Assembly: GCA_910890315.1 (NCBI GenBank)
Contig: CAJVGD010000002.1
Span: 1,612,001-1,676,000 of the forward strand
Source of the DNA: Serendipita indica DSM 11827
Taxonomy: Eukaryota; Basidiomycota; Agaricomycetes; Sebacinales; Serendipitaceae
Reading direction: 5' to 3'
DNA length: 64,000 bases
Position 1 is the stretch's first letter; each line of letters begins with the position of its first letter. The notes under the pieces were generated by a model that saw only the letters and a program-made list of their open reading frames with translations, was not told the origin of the DNA and searched no databases. Shown piece after piece: positions 35,126 through 46,309 of this stretch. The translations under genes and the position numbers were made by a program.

Positions 35126-36429
35126 AACGAGTGTCTTTCCGTGTTGGTATACGGCACCCTGCCCAGTTAGGCTCGTAAGGAGGGGAGAAGGAGAACAACG
35201 GGAGTACCGTAACGCATATCCTTGCATTAAATATGCATGTCCTCTGATGGGAACCGGCGTTTGCAGAGTTGGCGCAAACGTATGATCCGGCCACTGGAGT
35301 TTTAGACAATGTAAGAAATGCTTAGTGTGCCTCTGAGACGGCGAATCAGGTTTCTCTGTGTGATTCCCGGGAGTTCCTGCGTACTCGGTACGTAAGTAGG
35401 CCGTTTGGCCGGCGTCGCATGGGAGCGGCCTCTGAGAGCTGGAGTCGGATGGGGCGGCTTCTGAGAACCAGTTTTGCGCATGGCTGCTGTTAAGAACCAT
35501 AGATCTACTAGTCCTTTCCCCTCGGTGGGTCGCGAATGCAGATACCGGGGATCAAGTAGCAGACACCGTTTGTATAAACCCCTTTAAACTGGTGTTTGGG
35601 TGTGAGAAATGCGCATTGTACATTGATCCAAGTCAAGACTGCTCTCGTGATCAAGATATTCGAGACTATTAGGGAGAACCAGTCATGGGGGAACCAAGAG
35701 GCTGTACGACCATGTGAGTGAGTACTTCCAGTTACTCTTATGTTCATAATAATATGGAGTGACCGAGCAGAAGGGACCCAGGAATTCATGCATGCTAGGA
35801 AGGTCGAGTCTTGACGTAGATAGGGTTGTGTGCAAGATAAGGATAATCAAAGTCACAGGTACCTACCGCCGTGATAGCCATGACGAAGGAAGGTGTGGTG
35901 TGGGAGACTCTGCGTTTGCTCCTGCTCCCCACGAGACTGTACAACTCCCGACTCGACTCTCCAGATATTCTCCCTCGGTTCGGGTTCATTTAACTGAGTA
36001 CTAACACCATCTTGGACCCATCTTGGCTCCAGCGTTTGTAGTAATTGTAGTGGAACAAGATACCAAATTTGAAGGATTCAACCATGCTCTTTCTTGCCGT
36101 ACACCCGGGATGGGTATTGAATACAATATCGTCGTATTTGTAGACATCTGCAAGGATCGCACTCAATCCGAGCAGCAATCCATCAACCCCGCCGAACTCA
36201 CCCGCAGCAGCCTGAGAGTTTTTGACAAACGCTGTACAACTTTAGAGGACGTTCAGGTTGAATGGGCGTCAATCTCGCAAAAGTCTCGCTCGTCGACCTT
36301 CCTCACTCTAGATGCCGACGAGACGCAATCGCGCGCTCGACTATTTCTGGAACACTACGTATATAATCTCCACTTGGAGCGATATTTGATCTCGAATCTC
36401 ACAGACACGCCCGTCTTACTCTTGACAGG
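35126..36429. promoter_or_regulatory. 1.3-kb divergent region between secreted oxidase and secreted array
   Basis: No supported gene. It must hold the promoters of the leftward oxidase (start 35125) and of the first array member (start 36430). A TATA-like element for the latter is at 36360-36367. Confidence 0.45.
36360..36367 (+). promoter_or_regulatory. TATA box of array member 1
   Basis: TATATAAT, about 69 nt before the ATG at 36430. The other array members have similar elements at a similar distance. Confidence 0.5.
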
Positions 36430-37116
36430 ATGAAGTTGCTCAGTATTCTTACGCTTGCCGTCTCAGGAGCGACTGCCCTCCTTTCGGAGCGTTCACCTTG
36501 TGCAATAGATACACATGGGCCATTCAAATTATACTCGGTATCAGACGGCACAGATGGTGCGGCGCTCCTCAACGTCGTGACCATGGGTCCAGACGATTCG
36601 GGCAAAAACACGCTCTCAACGTTGACTGTATGTTTCTATTTTAGCGTGACAGTGGATGCAGCTTCACATGCTTGCTCCAATTTAGACGTGTGACACTTGC
36701 GGCAAGACTCCGGTGTACTGGACGCTCACCAAGTCCGTTCTTTCCCCAGTGTTCACTATAAGCGACATTGTTACGCAAAATGCGACAATAAACCTCCCTC
36801 TTTCCTATGGGAAAGTCAACTTCATCACTGGCAACAAAAAGGATCTGAAACTCGCACCAATCTATTGTCTCGACGTGAGTTAAAGGCACACCCTTATTCC
36901 TGACGCGCTCACTCAGACAAAATTTAGAAGAATACCACTTCCACGAGCACGGCGTCTCATATTCTGTTGGCAAACGGCCACAGCGACTTGTTCTCCATCT
37001 GCTCGTTCATTGGCACGATAGGCCCTGCTCATCGTCGGGACGTTTACTACAATCAAACCTCAAGTGGTATCGCAAACTACTGTGTTTCTACCAAGCTTGT
37101 CGCGAAGCCTCTCTAG
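36430..37116 (+). CDS. Secreted six-cysteine protein, array member 1
   Basis: Exons 36430-36627, 36686-36874 and 36928-37116 (198, 189 and 189 nt, all introns phase 0) give 191 residues. A signal peptide (SILTLAVSGATALL) is followed by six Cys in the array pattern: SPCAIDTHGPFKLY, then TCDTCGKTPVYWTL, IYCLD, SICSF and NYCVS. It is the only member on the plus strand and the most diverged, but cysteine spacing and exon layout match the others. No known domain is recognised. Secretion, disulphide pattern and family expansion suggest a role at the cell surface or toward other organisms, for instance a host or competitor; this is inference. Confidence 0.75.
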
Positions 37117-37200
37117 AATGCATGTATCGAACCGGCTGGTAATATACGAATTGATCTGTTGGTATAACTTTGTATTGAGATGAGATAAGACATTTATACT

Positions 37201-37953
37201 CTATGCAGGTCCAGTCTCGATTTGGATCAGGGGCTGCATGATGAGATTCACCATGAAGCAAGAAACTCCAGCAGGCTGGATATCCGAGGTGTCATAGGTG
37301 ACTGACATATAGAGAACTTGGAAGGCATTCCGTTGACTGCAAGCCTGGTGAGGGGGATGCTTGACGTGCTGGATGAGGTCTGGCGTGTCTGAGTACATAG
37401 TGACCAAAAGAGAGAGGATAGACGTACCACAGCGCAATAAACTGGATGACCTTGTGCCTTTTTGATAGGAGTGGCGACAAATGACGGTTACTCGCCAGAA
37501 TTGACCGCCAGGTTAATCTAGAGCACGTTGCCATCACAAGACCTAATCCGAGTGAAATATGTATACCGTCTCGTAATTCACAGGTGTATTGGCAAGATTT
37601 ACCGTCACGACGCGTTTGGTCAGCGTCCAGCTTCCAGGTTGTTAGCCACACTTGCTTGTGGGACAAGTCTACAAACTATTTAGAGCCCATAAAGATCCGA
37701 GGAGGAGCTTACATCGTTCGTACTGATCACCATGTGTGCAGTATTCGCGTCATCGACCAGTAGCCTTACGGGGATAGTTGGCCTTGGTATCTGTACGCTG
37801 AGCGTAAAGCTCAAAGCCTCCGAAAGTTGGTTGAGTGCATGGTGGTATCGCCGTGGGATCTGTTATAACTGCGGAGGTTGTAATGGTCGCTCCCAAGACC
37901 CCATGAAGGAACCTCAAAGAGAGAAGGATAGAAGAAACGCCCTTGACAAACAT
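37201..37953 (-). pseudogene. Array member 2, decayed six-cysteine secreted-protein gene
   Basis: Begins with an intact signal peptide region (SSILLSLRFLHGVLGATI) and PPCTQPTFGGFELYAQRT, closely like member 3. At about 37775 a run of four C instead of three shifts the frame: YP is followed by a stop in one frame, while VRLLVDDANTAHMVIST continues in another. Then CPTSKCG is followed directly by an in-frame TAA and QPGSWTLTKRVVTVNLANTP. Near 37320 the frame changes again between LTRLAVNGMPSKF and VTYDTSDIQPAGVSCF. The C-terminus IQIETGPA matches member 3 (IPIEPGPA). Confidence 0.75.
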
Positions 37954-38867
37954 AGATGTTACTGATATGTCTCTAGGACGTATTACTGAGGCTTGGAAGC
38001 TGCTTATATGCCATTTCCTCCCACTCCAACGCGAGGTACGAATCCCTCTGCATCCCGAAATTGCTGTGCATTTGATCTCTATCTCTTTTGAAAAGTTTTT
38101 GGGGTGACTGATCAGAGGGGCCGACGGCGGAGGAGGCAATGATCCGAGTAGTTGGCGTGAAAGGGAAGACAGGTAGGATCCCGTACTGTTGCTCCTGTTA
38201 TTCAAAGAAGGTCTTCGGCCTTTACCCGAGCAGGGTTCCGCAGGTTCGTCCTCGAGAGAGTCGATGTCGGGTCCAGAAAAGGCGTGGGTTTGCAAGCCGG
38301 CCAAACCTGAGCGGGAGATTGGCGGGACCTAAAGATAGTAGCTGGACAGGAATAAGCATGTCCCATTGTATGAGCACACGTCGGGGCATTCTAGGCTAGC
38401 CTCGTCCTGCTGGGAGTATGCCCTCTAATGACTGAGCGGCCAACACACCGTTCTAACTGATACCACGAGCCATTTGTCGTAGGATTATTCTCAACCTGTG
38501 TAGAGACACTGTGCTTGGTGACCCTTGGCTTGGTGTTAAGTGATTATGCAGTTCTAGCCAGTCATGCACGGAAACATATGAAATCCAATCGTGAGGAAGT
38601 ATCGAACTTTTTCCGTCGAAGGAAAACCATGAATGCACTATACAGAGGTCGTCATTTGATTTGGTCGTTTGCGTAAGCCGAGGGATATGCAAAGTCTTCG
38701 TATTCTTTAGGCTGGACTTTAGAAACGATTCTTGATAACCAAGCTGCTGTGTCAATATCTTAGCATTTTGCATGCAGGCAGTCTAAAAGTCGGATCATCG
38801 CTTCGGCTCAGTGGTGAGGCGCAGACGAACACAAGTGTACTTGAATTCTTTGAGCTACATAAGAGAA
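37954..38867. other. Intergenic region between array members 2 and 3
   Basis: No supported gene. At 38121-38162 it carries a stretch (GGCGGAGGAGGC, then TGATCCGAG-GTTGGC-GCGTGAA pattern) also found at 39801-39840 upstream of member 3, at a matching distance from the start codon. Confidence 0.5.
38004..38010 (-). promoter_or_regulatory. TATA box of array member 2 (pseudogene)
   Basis: Minus strand CATATAAG, about 53 nt upstream of the ATG at 37953. Confidence 0.45.
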
Positions 38868-39626
38868 CTAGGCCGGTCCAGGTTCGATGGGAATAAGACG
38901 TTGCATGACGAGATTGACTGGAAAGCACGTAGTTCCGATTGGTCTGGCAACGAGGTTGTCATAGATGATGGTATACAGCCCTTGAAGTTGACTGGACCCG
39001 CACATGTACCACTTCGAGGCCGTTCCGTTTACCGAGAGCAGGTAAACAGGGATGGTCGAAACACTCGGTGTGCCCTACGAACATAAGCGAAATCAACGCT
39101 TGGAAGAATGAAGCACGCACCACAGCGCAGTAGATAGGGTATGTTACCTTATCATTCGGGGTGGTGATGAAGGACGGAGAAGCATTCGAACTAACTGCTT
39201 GATTGATCTAGGACACGTTAGCAAAGCATACCGACTGTTCTACGTTCTCACTGTTTGGTAGCCTTCAGGAGTGTTCACCAGGTTCGCAGTCACAATCTTT
39301 TTGCTAAGATTCCAGCTGCCGGGAGCCTCACCGCAGCTCTTGCAGTCCTGATCGAAGGTTAGACCGTTTCAAAACAGGTAGAGACGTACCTCATCGATGC
39401 TGACGACCATATGCGAGACTGCTGGTGTCCCAGCGTTGGCAAGAAGCCTGACTGGATATGTGGCTCTAGAACCTTTCATCTGGGCATATAGAATGAAGCC
39501 TCCAAGACTGGGATTTGAGCAAGCCCGTTCGCCGCCGCCACCGATGGAAGTCGTGATGGCAGCACCTAGTACGCCTTGCAGAAGACACAGCGAGACAACG
39601 AGTGAAATAAACATTTTGGCGATCAT
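38868..39626 (-). CDS. Secreted six-cysteine protein, array member 3 (extra intron)
   Basis: Exons on the minus strand: 39626-39390, 39347-39252, 39207-39121 and 39074-38868. About 208 residues. A signal peptide (ISLVVSLCLLQGVLGA) precedes six Cys: RACSNPSLGGFILYA, DCKSCGEAPGSWNL, PIYCAV, WYMCGSS and TTCFPVNLVM. The two middle exons (96 and 87 nt) add up to 183 nt, exactly the single middle exon of members 4 and 5, so one phase-0 intron has been gained here or lost there. Start could be ATG 39626 or 39614; both keep the signal peptide. All splice sites are GT-AG. Function unknown. Confidence 0.75.
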
Positions 39627-40443
39627 GACAGAAGCTATGTCGTGCACTATGACCTCTGCGACAGCTGGGACGTCTTTTATGCTTTCATGAAGTTCTTGGC
39701 AAGAAGTCTCACAGAAACTCATCGACTGCTTGGTATAAGCGGTGCCTGCAGTGCCTGGACCAGTATGCGCATCACTTCGTGTTTGTATTTGCAGGACTGG
39801 CAGCGGCGGAGGGCTGGTGATCCGAGTTGGCAGCGTGAACAATGTCCACGATTCTTGGTTTATTCATTGGTCTTCAGGACATGATTTGGGCCATATTAAC
39901 ATTGAGATCATTCCCGGCGTTCGACCGAGTCGTTCTCAGGTCAATGCGGTTGGGACCAACCATACTAAACATGTGAACCACCCACCTAGCAGTCTACAGG
40001 CTTATATAAGAATAATTGTAGGTAGTTTACTTGACCTCACAGAGCTCGCTTCACAGGTAGGAGGATGTCCTAAACGCTCATATGAGATAGTGGATACAGA
40101 CCGGACAGAGAAACCCAATTTTTCTCCTACCTACGACCTTAGGTTAGTTCGGTGGGATGAAGCTGCTCCCTTGATGGTGACCGGCACAAACCGTGGCAGT
40201 CACAAGATTCAGGAGGCGGCTGAGCCGTCGTCCAGCAGTTCAAATGTACGGCAGGGTCAGCAAGATGCCGGGTCCGGTCTTACCGAATAATTCCGATCGT
40301 GGGGTATCATTGACAGACATTACTCCGCGGCGGTCCGAGCAACAGTAGGATCGTCATTTCATTGGATGATAGGAATAAACATGTGAGAATTACCAGGGAA
40401 TGTATTTCTTGAGAGTGGACGTGCGCGGCATGCCGGCCTACGT
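39627..40443. other. Intergenic region between array members 3 and 4
   Basis: Contains a TATA-like CATAAAAG on the minus strand at about 39674-39681 for member 3 and the shared upstream stretch at 39801-39840. A 182-codon open frame on the plus strand (39742-40290) lacks recognisable content and crosses these elements, so I do not call it. Confidence 0.5.
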
Positions 40444-41164
40444 TTAGGGTACAATCCCAATAGACTGCATCGTCAGCTTGACCGGGTAGCACGAATAACC
40501 GGTGATATGCACAGGTGTCGTGTCGTAGATGATAGTGAGCAAAGTCACCGGCGGTAACCGTGAGGTGAATGCGCACATTGTAAACAAAGAGGAACTTCCA
40601 TAAACCGAGAGTAGTGGGGAAGTATCCGCAGACAATTGCTGAAGAAAAGTCAAACGATAGGTAGCAGAAGCCTGGAAAGAAAGATAGTACTGACCACACC
40701 GCAGTAAATGGGCGAGGCAGGAGGTGGAACTTTGCTAGTAAGAAACTCCAAGTCCTGGTGATCCACGACAGGCTTATTGATAGTATGAACCCCTGAAGGG
40801 AGGCTTGGGTCGTAGGGATTCAGCGTCTTGTTGATCAAAGTCCAATAGGAGGGTACAACTCCGCAATTGGTACATGACTATAGAATGGCGTCAAGGTCCG
40901 TCTAGGCAAGCAGAATAGTCTCACTGATGTTGTGCTGACTGCCATGTAGGACGTAACAGGGAGGGTCGTCGAATTTGCTACAAGCCGGACCTCGTACGTG
41001 GGATGCGTCTTGAGATCAGCCCTGGTGGCAAAGAGCTTGAAGGGTCCATAGGATGTGATTCCACAAGACTCTGGAGTTACGACCGCGCTCGATGAAACCT
41101 GTGGTAAGGCCAATGCTCCCGTACCGAGCAATAGGGCAGAATAGGCGACCAAAGACGCAAACAT
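40444..41164 (-). CDS. Secreted six-cysteine protein, array member 4
   Basis: Exons 41164-40925, 40877-40695 and 40638-40444 (240, 183 and 195 nt, phase-0 introns) give 205 residues. Signal peptide (LVAYSALLLGTGALA), then ESCGITSYGPFKLFATRAD, YEVRLVANSTTLPVTSYM, SCTNCGVVPSYWTLINK, PIYCGV, LFTMCAF and GYSCYPVKLTM. The six Cys match members 1, 3 and 5; a CxxC pair opens exon 2 in every copy. Member 5 is its closest relative by sequence and exon length. Unknown function; probably exported and disulphide-bonded. Confidence 0.78.
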
Positions 41165-41221
41165 GTTGTTGGATACCTTGCTCCTTTAGCAACTTAAAGT
41201 CCCACCACGCATGCCTCATGG

Positions 41222-41228
41222 CTTATAT
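41222..41228 (-). promoter_or_regulatory. TATA box of array member 4
   Basis: Minus strand ATATAAG, about 58 nt upstream of the ATG at 41164. The remainder of the interval 41165-41559 shows no gene. Confidence 0.45.
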
Positions 41229-41559
41229 CTGCCTCCGACCTAAGCGGTCTTGCAGACACTCGGACCGTACCCATCAGATTTCTAACGTCAAATGCGTCAG
41301 CAGCAAGTGTGGACGGGAGTATATTTCTCCAGACGACCACCGCCGACAGCTTTCTGAGTGATCCATCCGACAAGCTAGCGAGAGTCAATAAAATCATACT
41401 AACCGGATGATAGGGCGTGCTTAAAAATAGCTCGGCGAGGGACACTTATCTGGTTGTCCGAGCAAGTTCTTTTAGCGCGGCATAGGTGGACAGTCAAGGT
41501 GTATTCGCAAAGGATGCCGCGACATACAAACAGTCATGATGAAGTTTCAATTGCTGGCG

Positions 41560-42275
41560 TTAGAGAGGGGTTGCAGCAGGTTCCATCGTGAGCGTGACAG
41601 GATAGCAGCTCTCGCCAACCGGTTGCACATTTGAACGGTCGTAGGTGATCGCAAATTGTTTTTGCGGAGGATACACCGACGTAAATGCGCACATTGTAAA
41701 GAGAGTCGAGCTTCCATGAACCGACAGGACAGGGAGGGCCTTCTCGCTCGCCTGCTACTCGCCCTTGTTAGTGACTGCTGTGGGCACTAGCGAGTACTTA
41801 CAACGGCGCAATAGATAGGATAGGATGGCAAATAATCCTTGCTCGTGATGAAATGAAGCTCCGAATGGTCGGGCACTTTGTCGTTGATAGTAGAGACACC
41901 CCTTGGAAGTGAGGTATCAACCGGGATGAGGTTCATATCCTTAAGCTGCCAGTAGTCTGGAATGACGCCACAGTTTGTGCATGACTGAGGAGAATCATCA
42001 GTATCGCTCTTGCGAAATGCCTCTTTACTCACCGAGTTGGTATTGACGACCATCGTCGAGGTGATTGGCAGTGTAGTCCCATCAGCACGGAGACGAACTT
42101 CGTAAACTGCTTTGGGAGACAAATTCGTTCTCGTTGCATAGAGCTTGAACGGCCCATAGGTTGGAATGGTGCAAATGGTAGGGAGAGGGAGAAGAGTTCC
42201 CGATGCCTGAGGTGCAGCAGCAACGTTGGAGGCGCCTGTGGCGAGAAGAACAGCGGAGATGATAATTGAGAACAT
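41560..42275 (-). CDS. Secreted six-cysteine protein, array member 5
   Basis: Exons 42275-42033, 41984-41802 and 41754-41560 (243, 183 and 195 nt, phase-0 introns) give 206 residues. Signal peptide (IISAVLLATGASNVAAA), then TICTIPTYGPFKLYATRT, VYEVRLRADGTTLPITSTM, SCTNCGVIPDYWQLKDM, PIYCAV, LFTMCAFTSVYPP and ESCYPVTLTM. It shares GPFKLYATR, YEVRL and CTNCGV with member 4. It is the outermost array copy, next to the aspartate aminotransferase gene. No catalytic motif is visible. Confidence 0.8.
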
Positions 42276-42328
42276 TGGTGGAAAGTTGGTTATACGATCC
42301 CTAGGTCTACCTGAAATGAGACCGGCTC

Positions 42329-42336
42329 TTTATATA
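42329..42336 (-). promoter_or_regulatory. TATA box of array member 5
   Basis: Minus strand TATATAAAG, a canonical TATA box, about 55 nt upstream of the ATG at 42275. Confidence 0.6.
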
Positions 42337-42709
42337 CCCACGAATAGCGTCGGGCAAATGTCAAGGGAAGTCCGAGGATTGTGAAAGTATTTGCTTCGCA
42401 TCAGTATTTGGAGGTGTGACCCCAAAAGATGGCGAGACTGGTACCTGCGCTGAAAATAGAATCTATACACATTAGTTCCCGCTCCCAGCCGAAGAGGCTG
42501 AGCACTGGCAGTGGATCTGAAAGCTGTCAAGATAACTGGCATGGGATTGCTGCGTAGAGCAGAGAGGTTTCAAGTCTAAAATTGGGCACCCGTCCTGTGA
42601 GAAAGTCTTATAATTAGGTGCAACAAGAACAGTCGAGGTAGACGTCGAGGTGCATGCAAATTGAAGATCCAACGTGACGATAGAATACTCGACGGCGTGG
42701 ACCACACGC
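42337..42709. other. Intergenic region, no gene seen
   Basis: Between the member 5 promoter and the 3' end of the aminotransferase. An open frame on the minus strand with a Thr/Ser run exists, but without splice or family support. Confidence 0.5.
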
Positions 42710-44340
42710 CTATAGGGTACCTCTGACTGCCTTGTCCACGCACTCGGCAAAGTAGCCAATATTGTGGCTGTTGAGTCCAGCCATTGAGATACGTCCGTCG
42801 GCAGTCATGTAGATGTGAGCCTTTTCGGCGAGTGCCTTGGTTTGTTCTGGCTTTAAGCCCGTGAAGCTAGTCAAGCATTAGTTTTTGTATTGTGACAAGG
42901 CGAGTCCCTCGTACCTGAACATGCCAATCTGGCTCTTGATGTGGCTCCAGTCTCCTGGAGTCTTGAGTTCATGGGTAAGCTTGTCATAGAGGACATTCCT
43001 CATTTCAATGATGCGGTCAGCCATTCCCTTGACCTCACCCTCCCTGCAAGCGTAATGATGAGCGAAACGAACGACCGAAAAAGTGCAAAGCTCACCATTG
43101 GGCATTGAGCTTTGGATCACCGAGAATGGCAGCGGCAATGCGGGCGCCATGAACGGGTGGGTTAGAGTACATGGGACGGACGAGAATCTTGATCTGACTC
43201 TCGATTCTCGCCTTTTCCTCTGCCGAGGACGCAGTTAACGAGAATGCACCAACGCGCTCGCCGTACAAGCCCATATTCTTGGCGAAGCTTTGGCAAAGAG
43301 CGATTTGGTGGCCTTGCTCAATAAAGTAGCGTGGTGCAAATGCATCCTTTGTGGTGTCACCAGAAGCGAATCCTTGGTATGCCATGTCGAAGAAGGGGAA
43401 GAGCTTCTTGGACTTGATGACTTCAGAAAGTTGCTTCCATTGCTCGGGTGTAGGGTCGATGCCGGTACTAGAATGTGATTAGGAGTTGAGTGAAGCATAG
43501 GCAAGAAAACTCACGGGTTGTGTGCACAGGCGTGGAGAAGAACGATGGCACCCTCTTCTGCGTTCTAAAAGGAGATTAGCAGAGTCCCAAGGCTATCTAT
43601 CGAATCATACCTTCAAGTCTTCAACCACTCCGGCCCAGTCCAAGCCAACTGCCTCGCCTGGGGTGAAATATCGGTAGCGACGAACCTCGAGACCAGAGTC
43701 TTTGAAGATGGGCTATGCCACGTGTGAGCCAAGCGGGATGTGAAATTTTCGTGTTGCTTACAATGTGATTTCCCCAAGTAGGCGTAGGAAGATAGATGGC
43801 CTTTACGCCAGGATAATGACGTTGGAAGAATGCGCCGCCAATGCGAAGAGCACCCGTGCCGGATATTGATTGAGTGATGGCAATCTAGGACGAGTCGAAT
43901 GTGTTATCCAGCTAGCCACGGACTAATCATGGAGTTTCGACAAACCTTGCCTTCTTTAACGAGAGGCGAGTCTGCACCATAGGCAAGTTTTGCAGCCAAG
44001 GAAGTAAACTCTGAGAGTCCACTGATTGGAAGATACTCTTTGTCGAATTTGCCAGCAAGCGACTCCTCCGCTTGTTTCACGGATGGCAGAATGTACGGCT
44101 TGCCATTGTCGTCGCGATATGCGCCAACGCCCACGTTCATCTTCTTTGGATGTGTAGATCGTTTGTACGCCTCGGTGACGCCTGTGAGGTGTGAGCGACG
44201 GGCGAATCCCCTGGAACACGCGTTTGCGCACCGAGAATGGGATCCGGTGGGCCGGCTGGAACACCAGCCCAGCTGGAAGCGAATACTCTTGAAGAAAGTC
44301 GTGTAGAGACGACTGCAGACGTAAAGCGTGCTCTGAGCAT
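42710..44340 (-). CDS. AAT1: Mitochondrial aspartate aminotransferase
   Basis: PLP enzyme transferring the amino group between aspartate and 2-oxoglutarate; part of the malate-aspartate shuttle. The N-terminus is a mitochondrial presequence ([20 protein letters not shown]). Conserved blocks: [50 protein letters not shown] followed after an intron by [23 protein letters not shown], and the PLP lysine motif [17 protein letters not shown]-terminus: [20 protein letters not shown]. About eight exons. Start ATG at 44340; the divergent LRR gene begins only 79 bp away. Confidence 0.93.
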
Positions 44341-44419
44341 GGCCGTGGTAGGAGTCCAAAAACTTTGCCGGTGTTTTCGATTGTATACAAGTCGGGTTGG
44401 TCCCGACGTCAGCAACTTT
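44341..44419. promoter_or_regulatory. 79-bp divergent promoter region
   Basis: Separates the start codons of the aminotransferase (leftward) and the LRR protein (rightward). No TATA box is visible. Confidence 0.5.
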
Positions 44420-46166
44420 ATGTCCAAGCGGCGACGGGACGACGACACTGGATCGAGTTCTCGGTCAAAGAAACAGAAGCGGGATCCCTCGTGGGACTCG
44501 TCAAATCCAAGTAGCCGACAAGGACCAACGTCGGCCACGACCGCAAGCGTCTACTCGATTAGAAAGGTGGGCGCCAACACAGTCCCGTCGCTGCCTACAA
44601 TCTGCCTCAAGAGCTTTGTCAACGATTTGATACACCAAACATCTGAAAAGAACAATGCAAAGACGATATTCCGCCTTAAGAGACTGCCTGAGCACCTCCT
44701 TTCCAAAGTCTGGTCGCTCCTCGTGAGTTCATGGCCACAGCACATTACTCATGCATTTATAATGGCGGTATGATTGCACCGCATGACTGTATCAACTACT
44801 GAAATGCTCCAGGTCTTCCTACGCGGGTCATCCATCCACTTTCCGAGCACGTTGACAGGCGTCCGTGCAAACACTATTCAAGAGCTTTCTCGTATGCGTG
44901 AATCTCTAGTGGACTTGCGAATCACTGGGTTTACTTTCAAGGACAAGGTCTTTGCTACAGCACTTGCACGACTGCTATACTTGCAACATTTGAACCTCAG
45001 GTGAGACTTCCCTGTTCTACTGTGCTTCCTAGCTTAGGTTGTCATCAGAGGCTGCCGGAACGTGTCCTCTCTCACCTGCAAGGTGATCGCTGGCACTCAC
45101 AAGGACTTGCTTTACCTCAATCTGGGCGAGACCAACCCTACCGCTGCCGATATCAAATCAATCATCACGAGCTGTGAAGAAATAGAAGTCCTCAAGCTCT
45201 CAAGCCTCGAAGCCGTCACGGACCTTGCGTTGACACGTCTAGCAGACGAATTACCTATTGACGAAGCCGACAATTCGTCCGGACCACTAAGGAGACTACG
45301 TTCGCTAAAACTTCGACACACGGCAATAACTGGTACTACAGTTGCCTCGATGTTGGGGCGGCTCCCTTTGCTCGAACGGCTGGACGTCTCCTTTGTACCA
45401 CTCGCCAATATTCCTCTAGACATAACCGCACCGCTGACCAACATGGTCAAGCTATCTCTTTCTTCCACGCCAATCGAAGCGCGCCGTCTACTCCCCGTCC
45501 TCGAGCTAATGCCCAACTTGCAAATCCTAAACATTGGCTCCCTGGGATCGCATGCACGGACGGCAGCCGGGTTCACCATTGGTGGAAAACAATCTACGAG
45601 CGTGACTGGAATGCGTACACTCAACGACGCCACACTATACGCCATGACCGACATTCTTCAGAGAATGTCCAACCTCGAAAGCATTTCACTTGCAGGAAAT
45701 TCTTATTTGGGTCTGGGTAAGGAAGGTGCAATTCGACATTTCCTTCGCAACGTTGGACGAAGGCTCAAGAGGCTCAACCTGAGTTGGATCCCCAATCTAC
45801 GCTCCGACGACTTGGACGGCCTGATCCAAGAAGAGGGAGACGCACAGCCTTGCAGCCTGGTGAAGCTTATTCTAACCGGCTGTAACATTGACGACCAAGC
45901 AGCTGTAAACATTGCTGCATGCCCCGAGCTCGCCTTTCTCGACTTGGAGAATACCAAAATCTCCGGTGGGTTTACTGTTTTGGGTACGTCGCAATACTCA
46001 CAAAACTGCAGAGGATGCCTTGTTTGACATTATCGATGCGTGTCCAAAGCTCGAATGGCTCAATCTCACCAGCTGTCGGCGGGTCAATGTACAACATCGC
46101 AGACGCTTCTTTGAGCGTTGGAAGGAAGAGCGCATTCTCAACAGAGAAGGAGAAGAAAGCTCTTAG
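44420..46166 (+). CDS. Leucine-rich-repeat (RNI-like) protein with basic N-terminus
   Basis: Four exons: 44420-44767, 44813-45000, 45049-45965 and 46012-46166. The N-terminus SKRRRDD...SRSKKQKRD looks like a nuclear localisation signal. A helical region (LKRLPEHLLSKVWSLLVSSW) resembles the start of F-box or RAD7-like proteins. At least eight LRRs follow: LVDLRITG, LQHLNLRGCRNVSS, LLYLNLGET, LRSLKLRHTAITG, LLERLDVSFV, LQILNIGSLG, LKRLNLSWIPNLRS, LVKLILTGCNIDDQ and LEWLNLTSCRRVN. This cysteine-containing LRR type is common in ubiquitin-ligase adaptors and in yeast Amn1/Rad7. The exact role is not readable. Confidence 0.75.
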
Positions 46167-46309
46167 ATCTAATTTGGCTGTAAAAAAAGAATAGTAGAAA
46201 GATGTACGTGATAGACAGTCGTGGAGGTCCATGTACCGTAGCTGGTAGTCCGTGATGTAAATGCGATGATAGCAATAGAGAAAACGAATCGCTCGGGCCT
46301 GAACCATGT

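Noticed and set aside
39742-40290. 182-codon open frame on the plus strand between array members 3 and 4
   Set aside because: It starts in non-coding sequence antisense to upstream elements, has no recognisable motif, signal or splice support.
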